The notes under the pieces are model-generated. The model worked only from the letters and a program-made list of their open reading frames with translations, was not told where the DNA came from and did no database searches. Shown here in pieces: positions 47,769 to 59,516 of a stretch of DNA of 64,000 nt; the first letter of the stretch is position 1, and the number at the start of each line of letters is the position of its first letter. The position numbers and the translations under genes were made by a program. The stretch is from the NCBI RefSeq assembly GCF_016865255.1, contig NZ_CP033381.1, forward strand, positions 4,712,001 to 4,776,000, in the 5' to 3' direction. The DNA comes from Methylomonas sp. LW13. GTDB lineage: Bacteria; Pseudomonadota; Gammaproteobacteria; Methylococcales; Methylomonadaceae.

Positions 47769-48478
47769 AAGGTTTGCACAGCGGTCAATGCCGATAACAC
47801 CGCAGTCTCGGTACGCAAGATCCGGGCACCCATTCGCACCGGAACGAATCCTGCTGTCTTGGCAATTTGGCGTTCTTGCTCGCTGAAGCCGCCCTCGGGT
47901 CCGGACAGTAAGGTAACGCGGGAATTTACCGGCTTCAGGTCCGCTAGGGATTGCTCGGCATAGGGATCGAGAAACACGCTTAATCCTTGCTGTCCGATCA
48001 CCCAATCTCTTAAGTGAGTAATCTCGCCAATTTCCGGACAATAAGTTCTTCCGGACTGTTCGGCCGCGTGCTGGACAATATGCTGCCAATGCTGTAAACG
48101 TTGCTGCTTTTTATCGTCGTTGAATTTGATCACGCAACGTTCGGTTACCAAGGGCGTTAAGCAGGTGACACCCAGTTCAACGGCTTTTTGTACCGCCCAA
48201 TCCATCCGGTCGCCACGAGAAATACCCAAACCCAAATTGATCGCCAGCGGTGATTCGACATTGCGCTCAATAAACTGCTCGATTTCTACCCGCACGGTCT
48301 TCCGGCTGACTTCGCTGAAACGGCCCAGATATTCTCCGCCGTGGCCGTTAAACAGCACAATGCTTTGATCCTGCTTTAAGCGCAGCACACTGCGCACGTA
48401 ATGGGCCGCATCGTCATCCAATTCGATACGGCCGCCCACATTGAGCGACTCAGCGACATATAAGCGCGACACTCGCAT
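47750..48478 (-). CDS. rsmE: 16S rRNA m3U1498 methyltransferase
   Basis: A 242-residue SPOUT methyltransferase with N-terminal PUA-like part (MRVSRLYVAESLNVGGRIEL; HYVRSVLRLKQDQSIVLFNG) and the knot motif LLSGPEGGFSEQE near the SAM site. It methylates U1498 in 16S rRNA. The ATG overlaps the stop of bioA by one base, so both are coupled. Confidence 0.95.
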   Translation of the reverse strand: MRVSRLYVAESLNVGGRIELDDDAAHYVRSVLRLKQDQSIVLFNGHGGEYLGRFSEVSRKTVRVEIEQFIERNVESPLAINLGLGISRGDRMDWAVQKAVELGVTCLTPLVTERCVIKFNDDKKQQRLQHWQHIVQHAAEQSGRTYCPEIGEITHLRDWVIGQQGLSVFLDPYAEQSLADLKPVNSRVTLLSGPEGGFSEQERQIAKTAGFVPVRMGARILRTETAVLSALTAVQTLWGDFR

Positions 48479-49857
48479 TAGTCCTGCACCGCCAGTTGGA
48501 TACCGTGCCAGGCCACGTCTGCCATCAGTTGTATCTCCTGCTCGTTGATCACATAGGGCGGCATGAAATAAATCACATTCCCCAAGGGCCGCAGCAACAC
48601 TCCCCGACTCAAAGCATAGCGATAAACGGCCAATCCGCGCCGTTGCTGCCAAGGATAGGCCTCGCGCGTATGCTTATTTTTGACCAATTCCATAGCGACG
48701 ATCATGCCGGTTTGCCTTACTTCGGCGACGTTGGGATGCTCCTTAAATCGCTCTACGGCTTTAGTCAATAGCCCCGCCAAATAGCGATTGTTGGCAATCA
48801 CATTTTGCTGCTCAAATATCTCCAGCGTCGCCAAAGCCGCCCGGCAGCCCAATGCGTTGCCGGTATAGCTATGCGAGTGTAAAAAGGCAGTGAGATTTTG
48901 ATAGTCGTCGTAAAAAGCTTGATAGACCTGATTGCTGGTCAAGACTGCGGACAAGGGCAAATAACCGCCGGTCAGCCCTTTGGATAGGCAAATAAAATCC
49001 GGGCTGATTGTCGCTTGTTCGCAGGCAAATAAGGTGCCGGTACGGCCAAAGCCCACGGCAATTTCGTCGGCAATTAGATGTACCTGGTATTTATTGCAGG
49101 CTTCACGTAGCAATTTTAGGTACACCGGATGATACATGCGCATACTGCCGGCGCATTGCACCAAAGGCTCGATAATTACCGCACAAACTTCATCAGCGTG
49201 TCGCGCCAAGGCTTGCTCCATGTCCGCGAAACGGCGGGTGGAATAGGCTTCCCAACTTTCGCCATCTTCGCGATAGTAGCAATCGGGTCCAGCTACCGTG
49301 ATCACATCCATCAACAACGGCGCGTAGGTGTCCTTGTATAAAGCCACGTTGCCAACCGCCAAAGCCCCCAGGGTTTCGCCGTGATAGCTGTTTTCCAGTG
49401 TGATGAATTTGGTTTTTTGCGTTTGTCCGAGATTGCGCCAATAATGAAAACTCATCTTTAACGCAATTTCGACTGCCGATGAACCGTTATCCGCGTAGAA
49501 GCACTTATCCAAACCCGGCGGCGTAATTTCCACCAACTTTTCCGCCAGTGTTAACGCCGCCTCATGGGTAAATCCACCGAGGATGACATGCTCAAGCGTT
49601 TCAAGCTGCTCTCGTAGCGCTTGATTGATAATGGGATTGGCGTGACCGAATAGATTTACCCACCAGGAACTGATTGCGTCCAGATAGCGGTTACCGTCGA
49701 AATCTTCCAGCCAGACGCCTTGGCCCGATTTAATCGGAATCAACGGCAACGCATCCGCCGCAGATGCCCGAGCATCGTGGTCTTTCATCTGACTACACGG
49801 GTGCCAGAGCACGGCAAGATCGCGCTGAACGATAGTTTGATTATTCATAGCTTGCAT
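48478..49857 (-). CDS. bioA: Adenosylmethionine-8-amino-7-oxononanoate aminotransferase
   Basis: A 459-residue class III aminotransferase. The N terminus LWHPCSQMKDHD is the BioA signature. ISSWWVNLFGHANP and CFYADNGSSAVEIALKM follow, and the PLP-binding Lys is in FICLSKGLTGGYLPLS. It uses S-adenosylmethionine as amino donor in biotin synthesis. Other bio genes are not nearby. It stands just after the ahcY terminator, next to the SAM-cycle genes. Confidence 0.95.
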   Translation of the reverse strand: MQAMNNQTIVQRDLAVLWHPCSQMKDHDARASAADALPLIPIKSGQGVWLEDFDGNRYLDAISSWWVNLFGHANPIINQALREQLETLEHVILGGFTHEAALTLAEKLVEITPPGLDKCFYADNGSSAVEIALKMSFHYWRNLGQTQKTKFITLENSYHGETLGALAVGNVALYKDTYAPLLMDVITVAGPDCYYREDGESWEAYSTRRFADMEQALARHADEVCAVIIEPLVQCAGSMRMYHPVYLKLLREACNKYQVHLIADEIAVGFGRTGTLFACEQATISPDFICLSKGLTGGYLPLSAVLTSNQVYQAFYDDYQNLTAFLHSHSYTGNALGCRAALATLEIFEQQNVIANNRYLAGLLTKAVERFKEHPNVAEVRQTGMIVAMELVKNKHTREAYPWQQRRGLAVYRYALSRGVLLRPLGNVIYFMPPYVINEQEIQLMADVAWHGIQLAVQD

Positions 49858-49880
49858 AAAAAAGGGGCTTGCGCCCCTTT
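49858..49880 (-). terminator. Intrinsic terminator of metK-ahcY
   Basis: On the minus strand, aaaggggc and gccccttt pair around a four-base loop, followed by a run of six T (the A-run 49858-49863 on the plus strand). It lies 21 bases after the ahcY stop and touches the bioA start codon. Confidence 0.85.
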
Positions 49881-49901
49881 CCGGTTAGATTGATCTAAGC
49901 C

Positions 49902-51194
49902 TTAATAACGATAATGATCCGGTTTGTAAGGACCCTCTACCGGTACATTAATGTACGCAGCCTGTTCTTTGGTCAATTCGGTTAGTTTTACGCCGATTTG
50001 CGCCAAATGCGAACGCGCGACTTTCTCATCAAGTTTCTTCGGCAATACGTAAACTTTGTTTTCATAGCTGGATGCGTTGGTCCAAAGCTCGATCTGCGCC
50101 AATACTTGGTTACAAAACGAGTTGGACATAACGAAGCTAGGATGGCCGGTGGCGCAGCCCAAATTCACCAGACGACCTTCTGCCAACACGATAATGCGCT
50201 TGCCGTCAGGGAAGATGACGTGATCGACCTGGGGCTTGATGTTTTCCCAGGTGTAGTGGCGTAAGGACGCAATATCAATTTCCGAATCGAAATGGCCGAT
50301 ATTGCAGACAATAGCTTGATCACGCATCGCTTTCATGTGATCGTGAGTAATGACCCCGACGTTGCCCGTAGCCGTAACAAAGATGTTGGCAATAGGCGCC
50401 GCTTCGTCCATTGTTACTACACGATAACCTTCCATTGCTGCCTGCAATGCGCAGATCGGATCAATTTCGGTAATCAGAACAGTGGCGCCCAAACCGCGTA
50501 GGGATTGCGCGCAACCTTTACCTACATCGCCATAACCGCAGACCACGGCAATTTTGCCGGCTACCATTACGTCGGTGGCACGTTTGATACCGTCGACCAA
50601 AGACTCGCGGCAACCGTAAAGGTTATCGAATTTGGATTTGGTGACCGAATCGTTAACGTTAAACGCCGGTACTTTCAGAGTGCCTTTCGCCACCATTTCG
50701 GTCAGACGCAACACACCAGTGGTGGTTTCTTCGGACAAGCCTTTCACATCCGCCATCAATTCGGGGAAGTTATTGTGCATCATCGTGGTCAGGTCCCCAC
50801 CATCGTCCAGAATCATATTCGGACGCCAACCGTCAGGGCCAAGAATGGTTTGTTCGATACACCATTCCGCTTCCGCCTCGGTTTCGCCTTTCCAGGCAAA
50901 AACAGGAATACCGGCAGCAGCTATCGCAGCCGCTGCATGATCCTGAGTGGAGAAAATATTGCAGGAGGACCAGCGGACTTCCGCACCCAATGCCGTCAGC
51001 GTTTCTATCAATACCGCAGTTTGAATGGTCATATGCAAACAACCGGCGATACGCGCGCCTTTTAATGGCTGTTGCGCGCCGAACTCCGCACGCAAAGCCA
51101 TCAAACCTGGCATTTCGGTTTCGGCGATATTAATTTCTTTACGACCCCATTCAGCCAGGGCTAAATCGGCAACTTTGTAATCGGCTTGGCTCAT
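49902..51194 (-). CDS. ahcY: S-adenosylhomocysteine hydrolase
   Basis: A 430-residue NAD-dependent enzyme that splits S-adenosylhomocysteine to adenosine and homocysteine. It has [20 protein letters not shown] at the N terminus, NAD-binding [20 protein letters not shown] and C-terminal [10 protein letters not shown]. The start at 51194 gives [17 protein letters not shown]. It follows metK by 19 bases, giving a SAM synthesis and recycling unit. No SAH riboswitch fits in the small gap. Confidence 0.97.
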   Translation of the reverse strand: MSQADYKVADLALAEWGRKEINIAETEMPGLMALRAEFGAQQPLKGARIAGCLHMTIQTAVLIETLTALGAEVRWSSCNIFSTQDHAAAAIAAAGIPVFAWKGETEAEAEWCIEQTILGPDGWRPNMILDDGGDLTTMMHNNFPELMADVKGLSEETTTGVLRLTEMVAKGTLKVPAFNVNDSVTKSKFDNLYGCRESLVDGIKRATDVMVAGKIAVVCGYGDVGKGCAQSLRGLGATVLITEIDPICALQAAMEGYRVVTMDEAAPIANIFVTATGNVGVITHDHMKAMRDQAIVCNIGHFDSEIDIASLRHYTWENIKPQVDHVIFPDGKRIIVLAEGRLVNLGCATGHPSFVMSNSFCNQVLAQIELWTNASSYENKVYVLPKKLDEKVARSHLAQIGVKLTELTKEQAAYINVPVEGPYKPDHYRY

Positions 51195-51213
51195 AATGTT
51201 TTCCTGATCCGGA

Positions 51214-52374
<1,161 letters not shown>

Positions 52375-52410
52375 GGTTACACCCTCGCCAAAATTAAAAC
52401 TTGCGCATAT

Positions 52411-52434
52411 AAAAAAAGGCCGCGCAAACGGCCT
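52411..52434 (-). terminator. Intrinsic terminator after the tRNA gene
   Basis: On the minus strand aggccg and cggcct pair around a six-base loop, followed by a run of seven T (52411-52417 on the plus strand are A). It ends the rpsU-yqeY-dnaG-rpoD-tRNA transcription unit before metK. Confidence 0.85.
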
Positions 52435-52442
52435 GTTATCTG

Positions 52443-52519
52443 TGGTGGGCCCTGTAGGACTTGAACCTACGACCTGCCGATTATGAGTCGGAAGCTCTAA
52501 CCAACTGAGCTAAGGGCCC
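52443..52519 (-). tRNA. tRNA with CAU anticodon, probably tRNA-Ile2 (lysidine-modified)
   Basis: A 77-base cloverleaf: acceptor gggccct/agggccc, D stem gctc/gagc, anticodon loop ctcataa (CAU), T arm gtagg-ttcaagt-cctac, discriminator A and an encoded CCA. CAU can be initiator Met, elongator Met or Ile2. The gggcccttagctcag start resembles Ile2, and E. coli also has its Ile2 gene (ileX) near rpoD. Recognition by TilS is not proven from sequence. One mismatch is seen at the top of the anticodon stem. It lies 33 bases after rpoD. Confidence 0.9.
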
Positions 52520-52552
52520 TTAATTATCTAGCCTACGAACAATGAAAACGCC

Positions 52553-54364
52553 TTACTCGCCGTCAAGAAAACATCTCAACTGCTCTGATCTGGAAGGATG
52601 CCTTAATTTGCGCAGCGCTTTTGCTTCGATCTGACGAATCCGCTCACGGGTCACGTCAAACTGTTTACCAACCTCTTCCAGTGTATGGTCGGTGTTCATG
52701 TTGATACCGAAACGCATCCGGAGCACCTTGGCCTCTCTAGCTGTTAAGCCCGCCAATACATTTTGAGTGGACTCGCGAAGGCCGGCGATTGTAGCAGACT
52801 CTACCGGCGAAAGCATCTTGGAATCTTCAATAAAATCACCCAAATGCGAATCTTCATCGTCACCAATCGGTGTTTCCATTGAAATCGGCTCTTTGGCAAT
52901 CTTCAACACTTTACGAATTTTGTCCTCGGGCATTTCCATGCGCTCAGCCAATTCTTCCGGCGTAGCCTCGCGACCCAGCTCCTGCAAAATCTGTCTGGAG
53001 ACGCGATTCAGCTTGTTAATGGTTTCGATCATGTGTACCGGAATACGAATAGTTCTGGCCTGATCAGCGATGGAACGGGTAATCGCCTGACGGATCCACC
53101 ATGTTGCGTAGGTAGAAAATTTGTAACCGCGTCGATATTCAAATTTATCGACAGCCTTCATCAGACCAATATTGCCTTCCTGAATCAAATCCAGAAACTG
53201 CAGGCCGCGATTGGTGTATTTTTTGGCAATAGAAATAACCAAGCGCAAATTGGCTTCGATCATTTCCTTTTTAGCACGTCTCGCCTTAGCTTCCCCTAGA
53301 GAGATACTACGACAAATACTTTTCAGAACCGCAATGCTCAGACCGTAGCGAGACTCGATATCGGCCAATCGCTGCTGTGCAGCCCTAATATTCTCACGGT
53401 GACTACTGAAAACCTCAGAAAAATTAGGCCTCGCAGCGATAAATTGATCCAACCACTCAAGGTTAGCCTCATTCTCGGCAAACGCATTGATAAAGTCCTT
53501 ACGCGGCATTTTTGCTTTCTTGACGCAAACATCCAGTATGAAACGCTCTTCTTCGCGAATAGCTGAAATCAACTCTTCAGAAATGGATACCATTTTTTTC
53601 AAATACTGCGGCGTCCATTTAAACTCGCAAAATATTTCGTCTATCGCATCAAACAGTTTTTCGGTTTTTTCATGGCCGTAACCATGTTTTTTAACTGAGG
53701 TCGTCGCGGCTTTTAAAGCTTTTCTGAGCAACTCGACTTTTTGCTTAACCTCTTCGTAATCAACGGTTTTGCTCTCTTCTTCAGCATCCTCAGCAGGCTC
53801 TTCAATCTCGATACCGCTGACGTCAATATCCTCAACCTCAGTGAGATCGACAAAACCCAACACCAAATCGTTGAGTCGTACGCCGGAGTCTTCAACCTGA
53901 ACGGAATCAAATGCTTCGATAAAAGTCTCGACAATAAACCCGGATCGGGCAATGGCCCCCACTACTTGGCGTTGCCCTTCCTCAATCCGTTTCGCAATTT
54001 TTAATTCTTCCTCGCGAGTCAATAACTCAACCGAACCCATTTCACGCATATATAAGCGCACGGGATCGGTGGTTCGGCCGAACTCGCTATCGACAGACGC
54101 CAAGGCTGCGACTTCAGCCACTTCCTCGTCGTCATCTGCAGTAACGACGGCATCTGAGGTTATCAGCGAGTCATCGTCATCCGGCGCCACCTCATAAACC
54201 TGAATCCCCATATCATTGATCATGCCGATAATATCGTCGATTTGCTCGGGATCGATAATATCGCTAGGCAAATGGTCGTTGACTTCCGCATAAGTCAAAT
54301 AACCCTGCGCCTTACCTTTTGCTATCAGTTGTTTCAGTTGGGATTGCTGTTGTTCTTGATTCAT
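52553..54364 (-). CDS. rpoD: Primary RNA polymerase sigma factor (sigma-70)
   Basis: A 603-residue sigma-70. Region 1.1 is at the N terminus, then [21 protein letters not shown] (1.2) and a large non-conserved insert. Region 2 reads [20 protein letters not shown] and [16 protein letters not shown], and region 4 reads [20 protein letters not shown]. It is the last protein gene of the macromolecular-synthesis operon. The insert is acidic ([12 protein letters not shown]). Confidence 0.98.
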   Translation of the reverse strand: MNQEQQQSQLKQLIAKGKAQGYLTYAEVNDHLPSDIIDPEQIDDIIGMINDMGIQVYEVAPDDDDSLITSDAVVTADDDEEVAEVAALASVDSEFGRTTDPVRLYMREMGSVELLTREEELKIAKRIEEGQRQVVGAIARSGFIVETFIEAFDSVQVEDSGVRLNDLVLGFVDLTEVEDIDVSGIEIEEPAEDAEEESKTVDYEEVKQKVELLRKALKAATTSVKKHGYGHEKTEKLFDAIDEIFCEFKWTPQYLKKMVSISEELISAIREEERFILDVCVKKAKMPRKDFINAFAENEANLEWLDQFIAARPNFSEVFSSHRENIRAAQQRLADIESRYGLSIAVLKSICRSISLGEAKARRAKKEMIEANLRLVISIAKKYTNRGLQFLDLIQEGNIGLMKAVDKFEYRRGYKFSTYATWWIRQAITRSIADQARTIRIPVHMIETINKLNRVSRQILQELGREATPEELAERMEMPEDKIRKVLKIAKEPISMETPIGDDEDSHLGDFIEDSKMLSPVESATIAGLRESTQNVLAGLTAREAKVLRMRFGINMNTDHTLEEVGKQFDVTRERIRQIEAKALRKLRHPSRSEQLRCFLDGE

Positions 54365-54440
54365 TCTTTACTCACAATACGTTTTCAGCACCAAGCGCCG
54401 CAGAACAGGAAATTATAACGGCAAAAATTAATGCGGTCAC

Positions 54441-56180
54441 CTAAGCCTTATCCCTTAAAAGCTTCCGCAGTATCTCTTTTTCTTCAATCATTAAGCCTTC
54501 TCGACCCTCCTTTTCGATCAATCGGGTTAGCATAGCTTCCTTGGCCTGTTTACAAAGTTGTTGCAACGCACCGCAAAACTCGGACTCTTCCCCGCCCACC
54601 GGTACATCGAGATCTAAACTAGCTAAAGCTTTTACAGCTTTTTCCTGGGATGTTCCTCGGAAAGACTCCAACAACATGGCGCTATTTTCCGGCTTTTCAA
54701 GGGCGATCCGTTGCAACACCTCTCTTAATAACTCCACTCCGGCAAAACTCAAATCATCGAGAATAACCCCCTCACGCTCAATCAAGCTTGCAAAATGCGG
54801 GTGTTGAAGCAACAACCCTAATACCTTGCGAGCCAAACTGATTCTTGGCGACGAGATGCCCTTTTTGCCAGCATAAAATTTAGACTTAAGTCTAGTCTGA
54901 TTTTCGACAACATCCACGGCAATTCGGGAACCCGACAACTCTTGCAAACGGGCAAACATCATTTCCCTAAAAAACCCGGCAGGAACTTTTTCCAGCAAAG
55001 GCGTTGCTGTCGCTAGCAACTGAGACCGCCCCTCAACGGTTGTCAATTCCAATTGCCCGACAATATTCTCGAAAAAGTAATCAGACAAGACCTGCGCATT
55101 AGCAATTCGTTCCATAAATGCGGATAAATTTTCAGCACGCAACAGAGAATCCGGATCTTGCCCCTGTGGCAATAGCATTATTTTGATTTGCCTGCCATCA
55201 CGCAAACAAGGCAAAGCAGCATCGGCAGCCTTCCAGGCCGCCTGCCTGCCGGCATTGTCACCATCGAAACAGAACACCAATTCAGAGGTAAATCGGAACA
55301 ATAAATCGATTTGCGCTTTGGAAGTTGCAGTACCCAGCGCCGCGACCGCATTGGAAATGCCAAACTGAGCCAGGGCAATCACGTCCATATAACCCTCTAC
55401 CACCAGTATCCGACCGGGCTTGCTATTCTTTTCTAAAAGCTCACAAAGCCCATAAAGCTCCTTACTTTTAGAAAAAACCGCAGTCTCAGGCGAATTCAGG
55501 TATTTGGGCAAAGCATCATCCAATACTCGACCACCAAACCCCACCACTCGCTTCCGTTTATCCCTGATCGGAAACATCAATCTACCGCGAAAGCGGTCGT
55601 AAACCTTGCCATCATCCCTGACCACCAGCATACCAGCCTCGATCAAATCCGCTTGATCGAAACGCGCCAACAGGGCGTCCCACTTATTTGGCGCATACCC
55701 CAAAGAAAAATCCCGCGCCACCTCACCACTGACACCCCGGGCTTTCAAATAATCTACAGCCATCCTACCCTCGGCATTTCCGCGCAATTGCTCGGCGTAA
55801 AACCCAGCAACTCCCGCCAACACCTCGTAAATGTGCGACACAGTTTTTTTATCCGGCCGCCCAGACTCGCCATCGATCAACTCCCTAGGCACATCCACGC
55901 CGGCAAAGGCTGCCAAATCCTCGACCGCCTCAACAAAGCCCAGATGGTTAAATTCCATCAAAAAGCCGATTGCATTACCGCTGGCTCCGCAACCGAAGCA
56001 ATGATATATCTGCCGACCGCGATTAACTGAAAAGCTGGGAGTTTTTTCGGTATGGAACGGGCAGCGCGCCGTAAAATTGCTGCCGGACTTTTTAAGAGGG
56101 ACGCGCGAATCGATTAGATCGACAATATCGACCCGCACCAAAAGATCATCTATGAACTGACGAGGTATCCTGCCGGACAT
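54441..56180 (-). CDS. dnaG: DNA primase
   Basis: A 579-residue primase. The N-terminal zinc domain has CPFHTEKTPSFSV and YHCFGCGASGNAIGFLMEF. The TOPRIM domain contains VEGYMDVIALAQFG and FCFDGDNAGRQAAWKA. A C-terminal helical helicase-interaction part follows. It makes RNA primers at the replication fork. It lies between yqeY and rpoD as in the classical operon. Confidence 0.97.
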   Translation of the reverse strand: MSGRIPRQFIDDLLVRVDIVDLIDSRVPLKKSGSNFTARCPFHTEKTPSFSVNRGRQIYHCFGCGASGNAIGFLMEFNHLGFVEAVEDLAAFAGVDVPRELIDGESGRPDKKTVSHIYEVLAGVAGFYAEQLRGNAEGRMAVDYLKARGVSGEVARDFSLGYAPNKWDALLARFDQADLIEAGMLVVRDDGKVYDRFRGRLMFPIRDKRKRVVGFGGRVLDDALPKYLNSPETAVFSKSKELYGLCELLEKNSKPGRILVVEGYMDVIALAQFGISNAVAALGTATSKAQIDLLFRFTSELVFCFDGDNAGRQAAWKAADAALPCLRDGRQIKIMLLPQGQDPDSLLRAENLSAFMERIANAQVLSDYFFENIVGQLELTTVEGRSQLLATATPLLEKVPAGFFREMMFARLQELSGSRIAVDVVENQTRLKSKFYAGKKGISSPRISLARKVLGLLLQHPHFASLIEREGVILDDLSFAGVELLREVLQRIALEKPENSAMLLESFRGTSQEKAVKALASLDLDVPVGGEESEFCGALQQLCKQAKEAMLTRLIEKEGREGLMIEEKEILRKLLRDKA

Positions 56181-56195
56181 CTTACCGACAAGATA

Positions 56196-56645
56196 TTAAG
56201 CGATAAAACAGGCCTTGATTCTCGCACTGACATTCGCCATGTCAGCTCTACCTTGCATTTGCGGCTTAAGCAAAGCCATCACACCACCCATGTCTTTTAC
56301 CGATGTGGCGCCCACTTTAGCGATAGCGTCGGCGACCATGCCATCGATTTCAGCATCGCTAAGCGGTTGTGGTAGAAAATCTTGAATAACCAACACTTCA
56401 GCTTCCTCGATTTCGGCCAAATCGTTGCGACTAGCGTCTCGGAACTGTTTGATGGACTCGCGCCGCTGCTTCAGCATTTTATCGAGCACAAGGATGATTC
56501 GCTCATCACTTAGCTCGATACGCTCGTCGACCTCAACCTGCTTGATAGCAGCCAAAATCATGCGGATTACACCCAGCCTGCCTTTTTCGCCGCCTTTCAT
56601 CGCGGCTTTCATATCGTCCGTGATACGCTTTTTTAACGCATCCAT
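56196..56645 (-). CDS. GatB/YqeY-domain protein
   Basis: A 149-residue protein of the YqeY family (ITDDMKAAMKGGEKGRLGVI; LVIQDFLPQPLSDAEIDGMV; GGVMALLKPQMQGRADM). It resembles the tRNA-binding tail domain of GatB amidotransferase, but its own role is not settled. It commonly lies between rpsU and dnaG, as it does here, eight bases after rpsU and 15 before dnaG. Confidence 0.92.
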   Translation of the reverse strand: MDALKKRITDDMKAAMKGGEKGRLGVIRMILAAIKQVEVDERIELSDERIILVLDKMLKQRRESIKQFRDASRNDLAEIEEAEVLVIQDFLPQPLSDAEIDGMVADAIAKVGATSVKDMGGVMALLKPQMQGRADMANVSARIKACFIA

Positions 56646-56653
56646 TGTCTGCC

Positions 56654-56887
56654 TTAAATTTGTGGACGACCGCGACGCAGATTTTTCAGCGCATACCGTT
56701 CACGAGCCAGCTTTTTCAAATGACGCTTAACTGCCGCAGCACCTTTGCGTTTACGCTCGGTGGTTGGCTTCTCATAAAACTCGCGGCGGCGTACTTCAGC
56801 CAATACACCGGCTTTTTCGCACGCACGTTTGAAGCGACGAATCGCGATGTCAAAATGTTCGTTCTCTTTAACTTTAACTGATGGCAT
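56654..56887 (-). CDS. rpsU: 30S ribosomal protein S21
   Basis: A 77-residue S21: [20 protein letters not shown], then [19 protein letters not shown]. It is a few residues longer than E. coli S21 (71) at the basic C terminus. It is the first gene of the macromolecular-synthesis operon and divergent from tsaD over about 100 bases. Confidence 0.97.
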   Translation of the reverse strand: MPSVKVKENEHFDIAIRRFKRACEKAGVLAEVRRREFYEKPTTERKRKGAAAVKRHLKKLARERYALKNLRRGRPQI

Positions 56888-56991
56888 TATCAATAATCCG
56901 ATTTATGTTAGTATCTTTTGACGCTATCGGCGATAGCAAGCCCGCCGAAAACGGCCGATTATACTCATAAAATTCTTTAATTCAAAAACTA

Positions 56992-58002
56992 ATGTATGTT
57001 TTAGGCATAGAAAGCTCTTGCGACGAAACGGCTGTCGCCGTCTACCAGTCCAATAAGGGCTTAATTGCGCACACCTTATACAGCCAAATTGCCACGCACG
57101 CCGAGTATGGCGGCGTCGTTCCTGAACTAGCCTCAAGAGACCATATTCGCAAACTGGTTCCGCTAATCAAAGCGCTATTGAAAGAAGCCGAATTAACAGC
57201 CAATGACATTGAAGGCATTGCTTATACAGCAGGCCCCGGCTTGATGGGATCGTTGCTAGTCGGAGCCGCCACTGCTCAAAGTCTGGCTTGGACTTGGCAA
57301 ATACCGGCTATTGCCGTGCACCACATGGAAGGACATTTATTGGCGCCGATGCTGGAGGATAATCCGCCCGCCTACCCTTTCGTCGCATTACTCATTTCAG
57401 GCGGCCATACCCTGCTTATTGAAGTCCGCGCGATTGGCGAATACCGCTTACTCGGAGAATCGCTGGACGATGCCGCGGGCGAAGCGTTCGACAAAACCGC
57501 AAAGCTATTAGGCCTGGACTATCCCGGCGGCCCGAAATTGGCTGAGTTAGCGCGCAATGGTCAAAATCGCTTCAAATTCCCCAGACCGATGACCGACAGA
57601 CCAGGATTGGAATTTAGCTTTAGCGGCCTGAAAACCTTCACAATGAACGCATTGCACGCCACCGAGCAAACCGAGCAGGACAAAGCCGATATCGCTTTCG
57701 CATTTCAACAGGCCGTCGCGGAAACATTAAGCATCAAATGCAAACGGGCGTTACAACAGACGCAGTTGAAAACATTAATCGTAGCCGGTGGCGTGAGCGC
57801 CAACCACGAAATTCGGAGACAATTACAACAGATGGCCGCCAAAGAAGGGGCCGAAATACGCTTTCCTCGCCCGGAATTTTGCACTGACAACGGCGCGATG
57901 ATTGCCTATGCAGGATGTCAGCGCTTAATGGCGGGGCAAACCCAAAACCTGGAAATTTTCGCCCGTCCGCGCTGGCCGATGGAGCAGCTAATCAGCCTTT
58001 GA
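56992..58002 (+). CDS. tsaD: tRNA N6-threonylcarbamoyladenosine transferase TsaD
   Basis: A 336-residue ASKHA protein beginning [20 protein letters not shown], with the metal-binding motif [11 protein letters not shown] and [11 protein letters not shown] near the C terminus. With TsaB and TsaE it completes the t6A37 modification in tRNAs reading ANN codons. It is divergent from rpsU as in most gammaproteobacteria, and converges on plsY with no space. Confidence 0.97.
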   Translation: MYVLGIESSCDETAVAVYQSNKGLIAHTLYSQIATHAEYGGVVPELASRDHIRKLVPLIKALLKEAELTANDIEGIAYTAGPGLMGSLLVGAATAQSLAWTWQIPAIAVHHMEGHLLAPMLEDNPPAYPFVALLISGGHTLLIEVRAIGEYRLLGESLDDAAGEAFDKTAKLLGLDYPGGPKLAELARNGQNRFKFPRPMTDRPGLEFSFSGLKTFTMNALHATEQTEQDKADIAFAFQQAVAETLSIKCKRALQQTQLKTLIVAGGVSANHEIRRQLQQMAAKEGAEIRFPRPEFCTDNGAMIAYAGCQRLMAGQTQNLEIFARPRWPMEQLISL

Positions 58003-58575
58003 TCAAGACTCTTGCCCAGCCAATAAGCGCTGAATATTGCTTTTATGCCGCCACAGCAAAATCAGAGAAATAGTGGTAAAGGTAGTGGTCAATTTGACAT
58101 CGCCAACAATCAGCCAAACATACAGAGGCGTTAATGTTGCCGCCACCAAAGCAGCTAACGACGAAATTTTGCCTATTTTGTAAACAACAAACCAGGTGGC
58201 AGCCACCACCAATCCCAATAGCCAAGCAACACCGAGCGTTACACCCAGCGACGTTGCCACACCTTTGCCACCTTTAAATTCAAAAAAAATCGGATAAAGG
58301 TGCCCCAAAAAAGCGGCAAACACGACCAAGGAAAGAACCAGAGTATCGACCGCCAACGCCTTCGCCAACAACACCGGTAATAGCCCTTTCAAAGCGTCAC
58401 CGAGCAAAGTAATCGCCGCAGCCTTTTTACCGCCGATACGCATAACATTGGTTGCCCCCGGATTACCGGAACCGTTTTCCCGAGGATCCGCCAAACCCAT
58501 CATCTTACAGACGATAATTGCACTAGACACCGACCCTGTTAAATAGGCCAAAGGCACCAACAACCAATCCATCAT
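58003..58575 (-). CDS. plsY: Glycerol-3-phosphate acyltransferase PlsY
   Basis: A 190-residue membrane enzyme with the three cytoplasmic motifs GSGNPGATNVMRIGGKK, FKGGKGVATSLGV and WRHKSNIQRLLAG. It transfers acyl groups from acyl-phosphate to glycerol-3-phosphate. It may start at either of two adjacent ATGs (MMDW). It is divergent from folB. Confidence 0.96.
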   Translation of the reverse strand: MMDWLLVPLAYLTGSVSSAIIVCKMMGLADPRENGSGNPGATNVMRIGGKKAAAITLLGDALKGLLPVLLAKALAVDTLVLSLVVFAAFLGHLYPIFFEFKGGKGVATSLGVTLGVAWLLGLVVAATWFVVYKIGKISSLAALVAATLTPLYVWLIVGDVKLTTTFTTISLILLWRHKSNIQRLLAGQES

Positions 58576-58664
58576 TTAATCAACCTCTCGTCAATACTTG
58601 TACAGCGGCGCTATTTACTCGATACTGCCGCCTCTTCAAGAAATATAATAACCGGAAAGCAACG

Positions 58665-59018
58665 ATGGACATCATCTTTTTAGGCGGGCTTGAAATCGAT
58701 ACTGTGATAGGTATTTACGAATGGGAAAGGAAGATTAAACAAAAAATCATCCTGGACATTGAAATGGGCTTTGACATCCAAAAAGCCGCCGCCAGCGACG
58801 ATATTGCCCACACACTGGACTATAAAGCCGTTTCGGATCGCGTTGTCAGCTTTGTCGAGCACAGCGAATTTTATTTAGTGGAAAAGCTGATAGAAGAAAT
58901 TGCCGGCATTTTACGCAGCGAATTTGCGATTCCCTGGGTAAAAATCACCCTAAACAAGAAAGGCGCGATTAGCCGCGCTCGCGACGTCGGCATCATCATC
59001 GAACGCGGCGAAAGATAG
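58665..59018 (+). CDS. folB: Dihydroneopterin aldolase
   Basis: A 117-residue enzyme with DIIFLGGLEIDTVIGIYEWE at the N terminus (including the catalytic Glu), HTLDYKAVSDRVVSFVEHSE, and C-terminal VKITLNKKGAISRARDVGI with the catalytic Lys. It makes 6-hydroxymethyl-dihydropterin in folate synthesis. It lies two bases before folK. Confidence 0.96.
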   Translation: MDIIFLGGLEIDTVIGIYEWERKIKQKIILDIEMGFDIQKAAASDDIAHTLDYKAVSDRVVSFVEHSEFYLVEKLIEEIAGILRSEFAIPWVKITLNKKGAISRARDVGIIIERGER

Positions 59019-59020
59019 TC

Positions 59021-59503
59021 ATGCCTACCGGATATATCAGTATCGGCAGCAATATAGATAAGGAAATTCACATTCCAGCCAGCCTGCTCACGCTACGCGA
59101 ATTGTTCGGAGAGCTGACCATTTCCAGCATCTTCGAAAGCGAGCCGGTAGGCTTTGTCGGCGACAGCTTTCATAACCTCGTCGTGCAATTCGAATCGGCA
59201 TTATCCGCGAAAGAAGTCGCCAAATTGCTGAAGCAAATCGAACTGGACCACGGCCGTAGCAGGGAAAGTCAAAAATTCTCGGCCCGAACTCTGGATTTGG
59301 ACTTGATTTTATACGGCGACCAAATCATCAGTGACGGCAGACTGCAAATTCCGCGCGATGAAATAGAACATTATGCCTTCGTACTGGAGCCTTTAGCGGA
59401 AATTGCGCCAAACGCTACACACCCGATAAGCAAGCGTTGTTACAAAGATCTGTGGCACGATTTCGACAAACACGATTTACGCCAAACCAAACTCGAGAAA
59501 TAA
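59021..59503 (+). CDS. folK: Hydroxymethyl-dihydropterin pyrophosphokinase
   Basis: A 160-residue HPPK with GYISIGSNIDKEIHIPASL at the N terminus, and the signature RTLDLDLILYGDQII followed by LQIPRDEIEHYAFVLEPLAE. It uses ATP to activate the pterin made by FolB. It converges on the FolM-like reductase gene, 13 bases away. Confidence 0.96.
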   Translation: MPTGYISIGSNIDKEIHIPASLLTLRELFGELTISSIFESEPVGFVGDSFHNLVVQFESALSAKEVAKLLKQIELDHGRSRESQKFSARTLDLDLILYGDQIISDGRLQIPRDEIEHYAFVLEPLAEIAPNATHPISKRCYKDLWHDFDKHDLRQTKLEK

Positions 59504-59516
59504 CGCTCTGTAAACT

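Noticed and set aside
47769..48089. N-terminal extension of the CPBP protease frame up to 48089
   Set aside because: This part overlaps rsmE on the same strand in another frame and reads as Arg-rich low-quality sequence. The real start is the ATG at 47768 just before the first membrane helix.
51195..51213. SAM or SAH riboswitch controlling ahcY
   Set aside because: The metK-ahcY gap is only 19 bases, and the 36 bases between the tRNA terminator and metK are too few for a known SAM/SAH aptamer.
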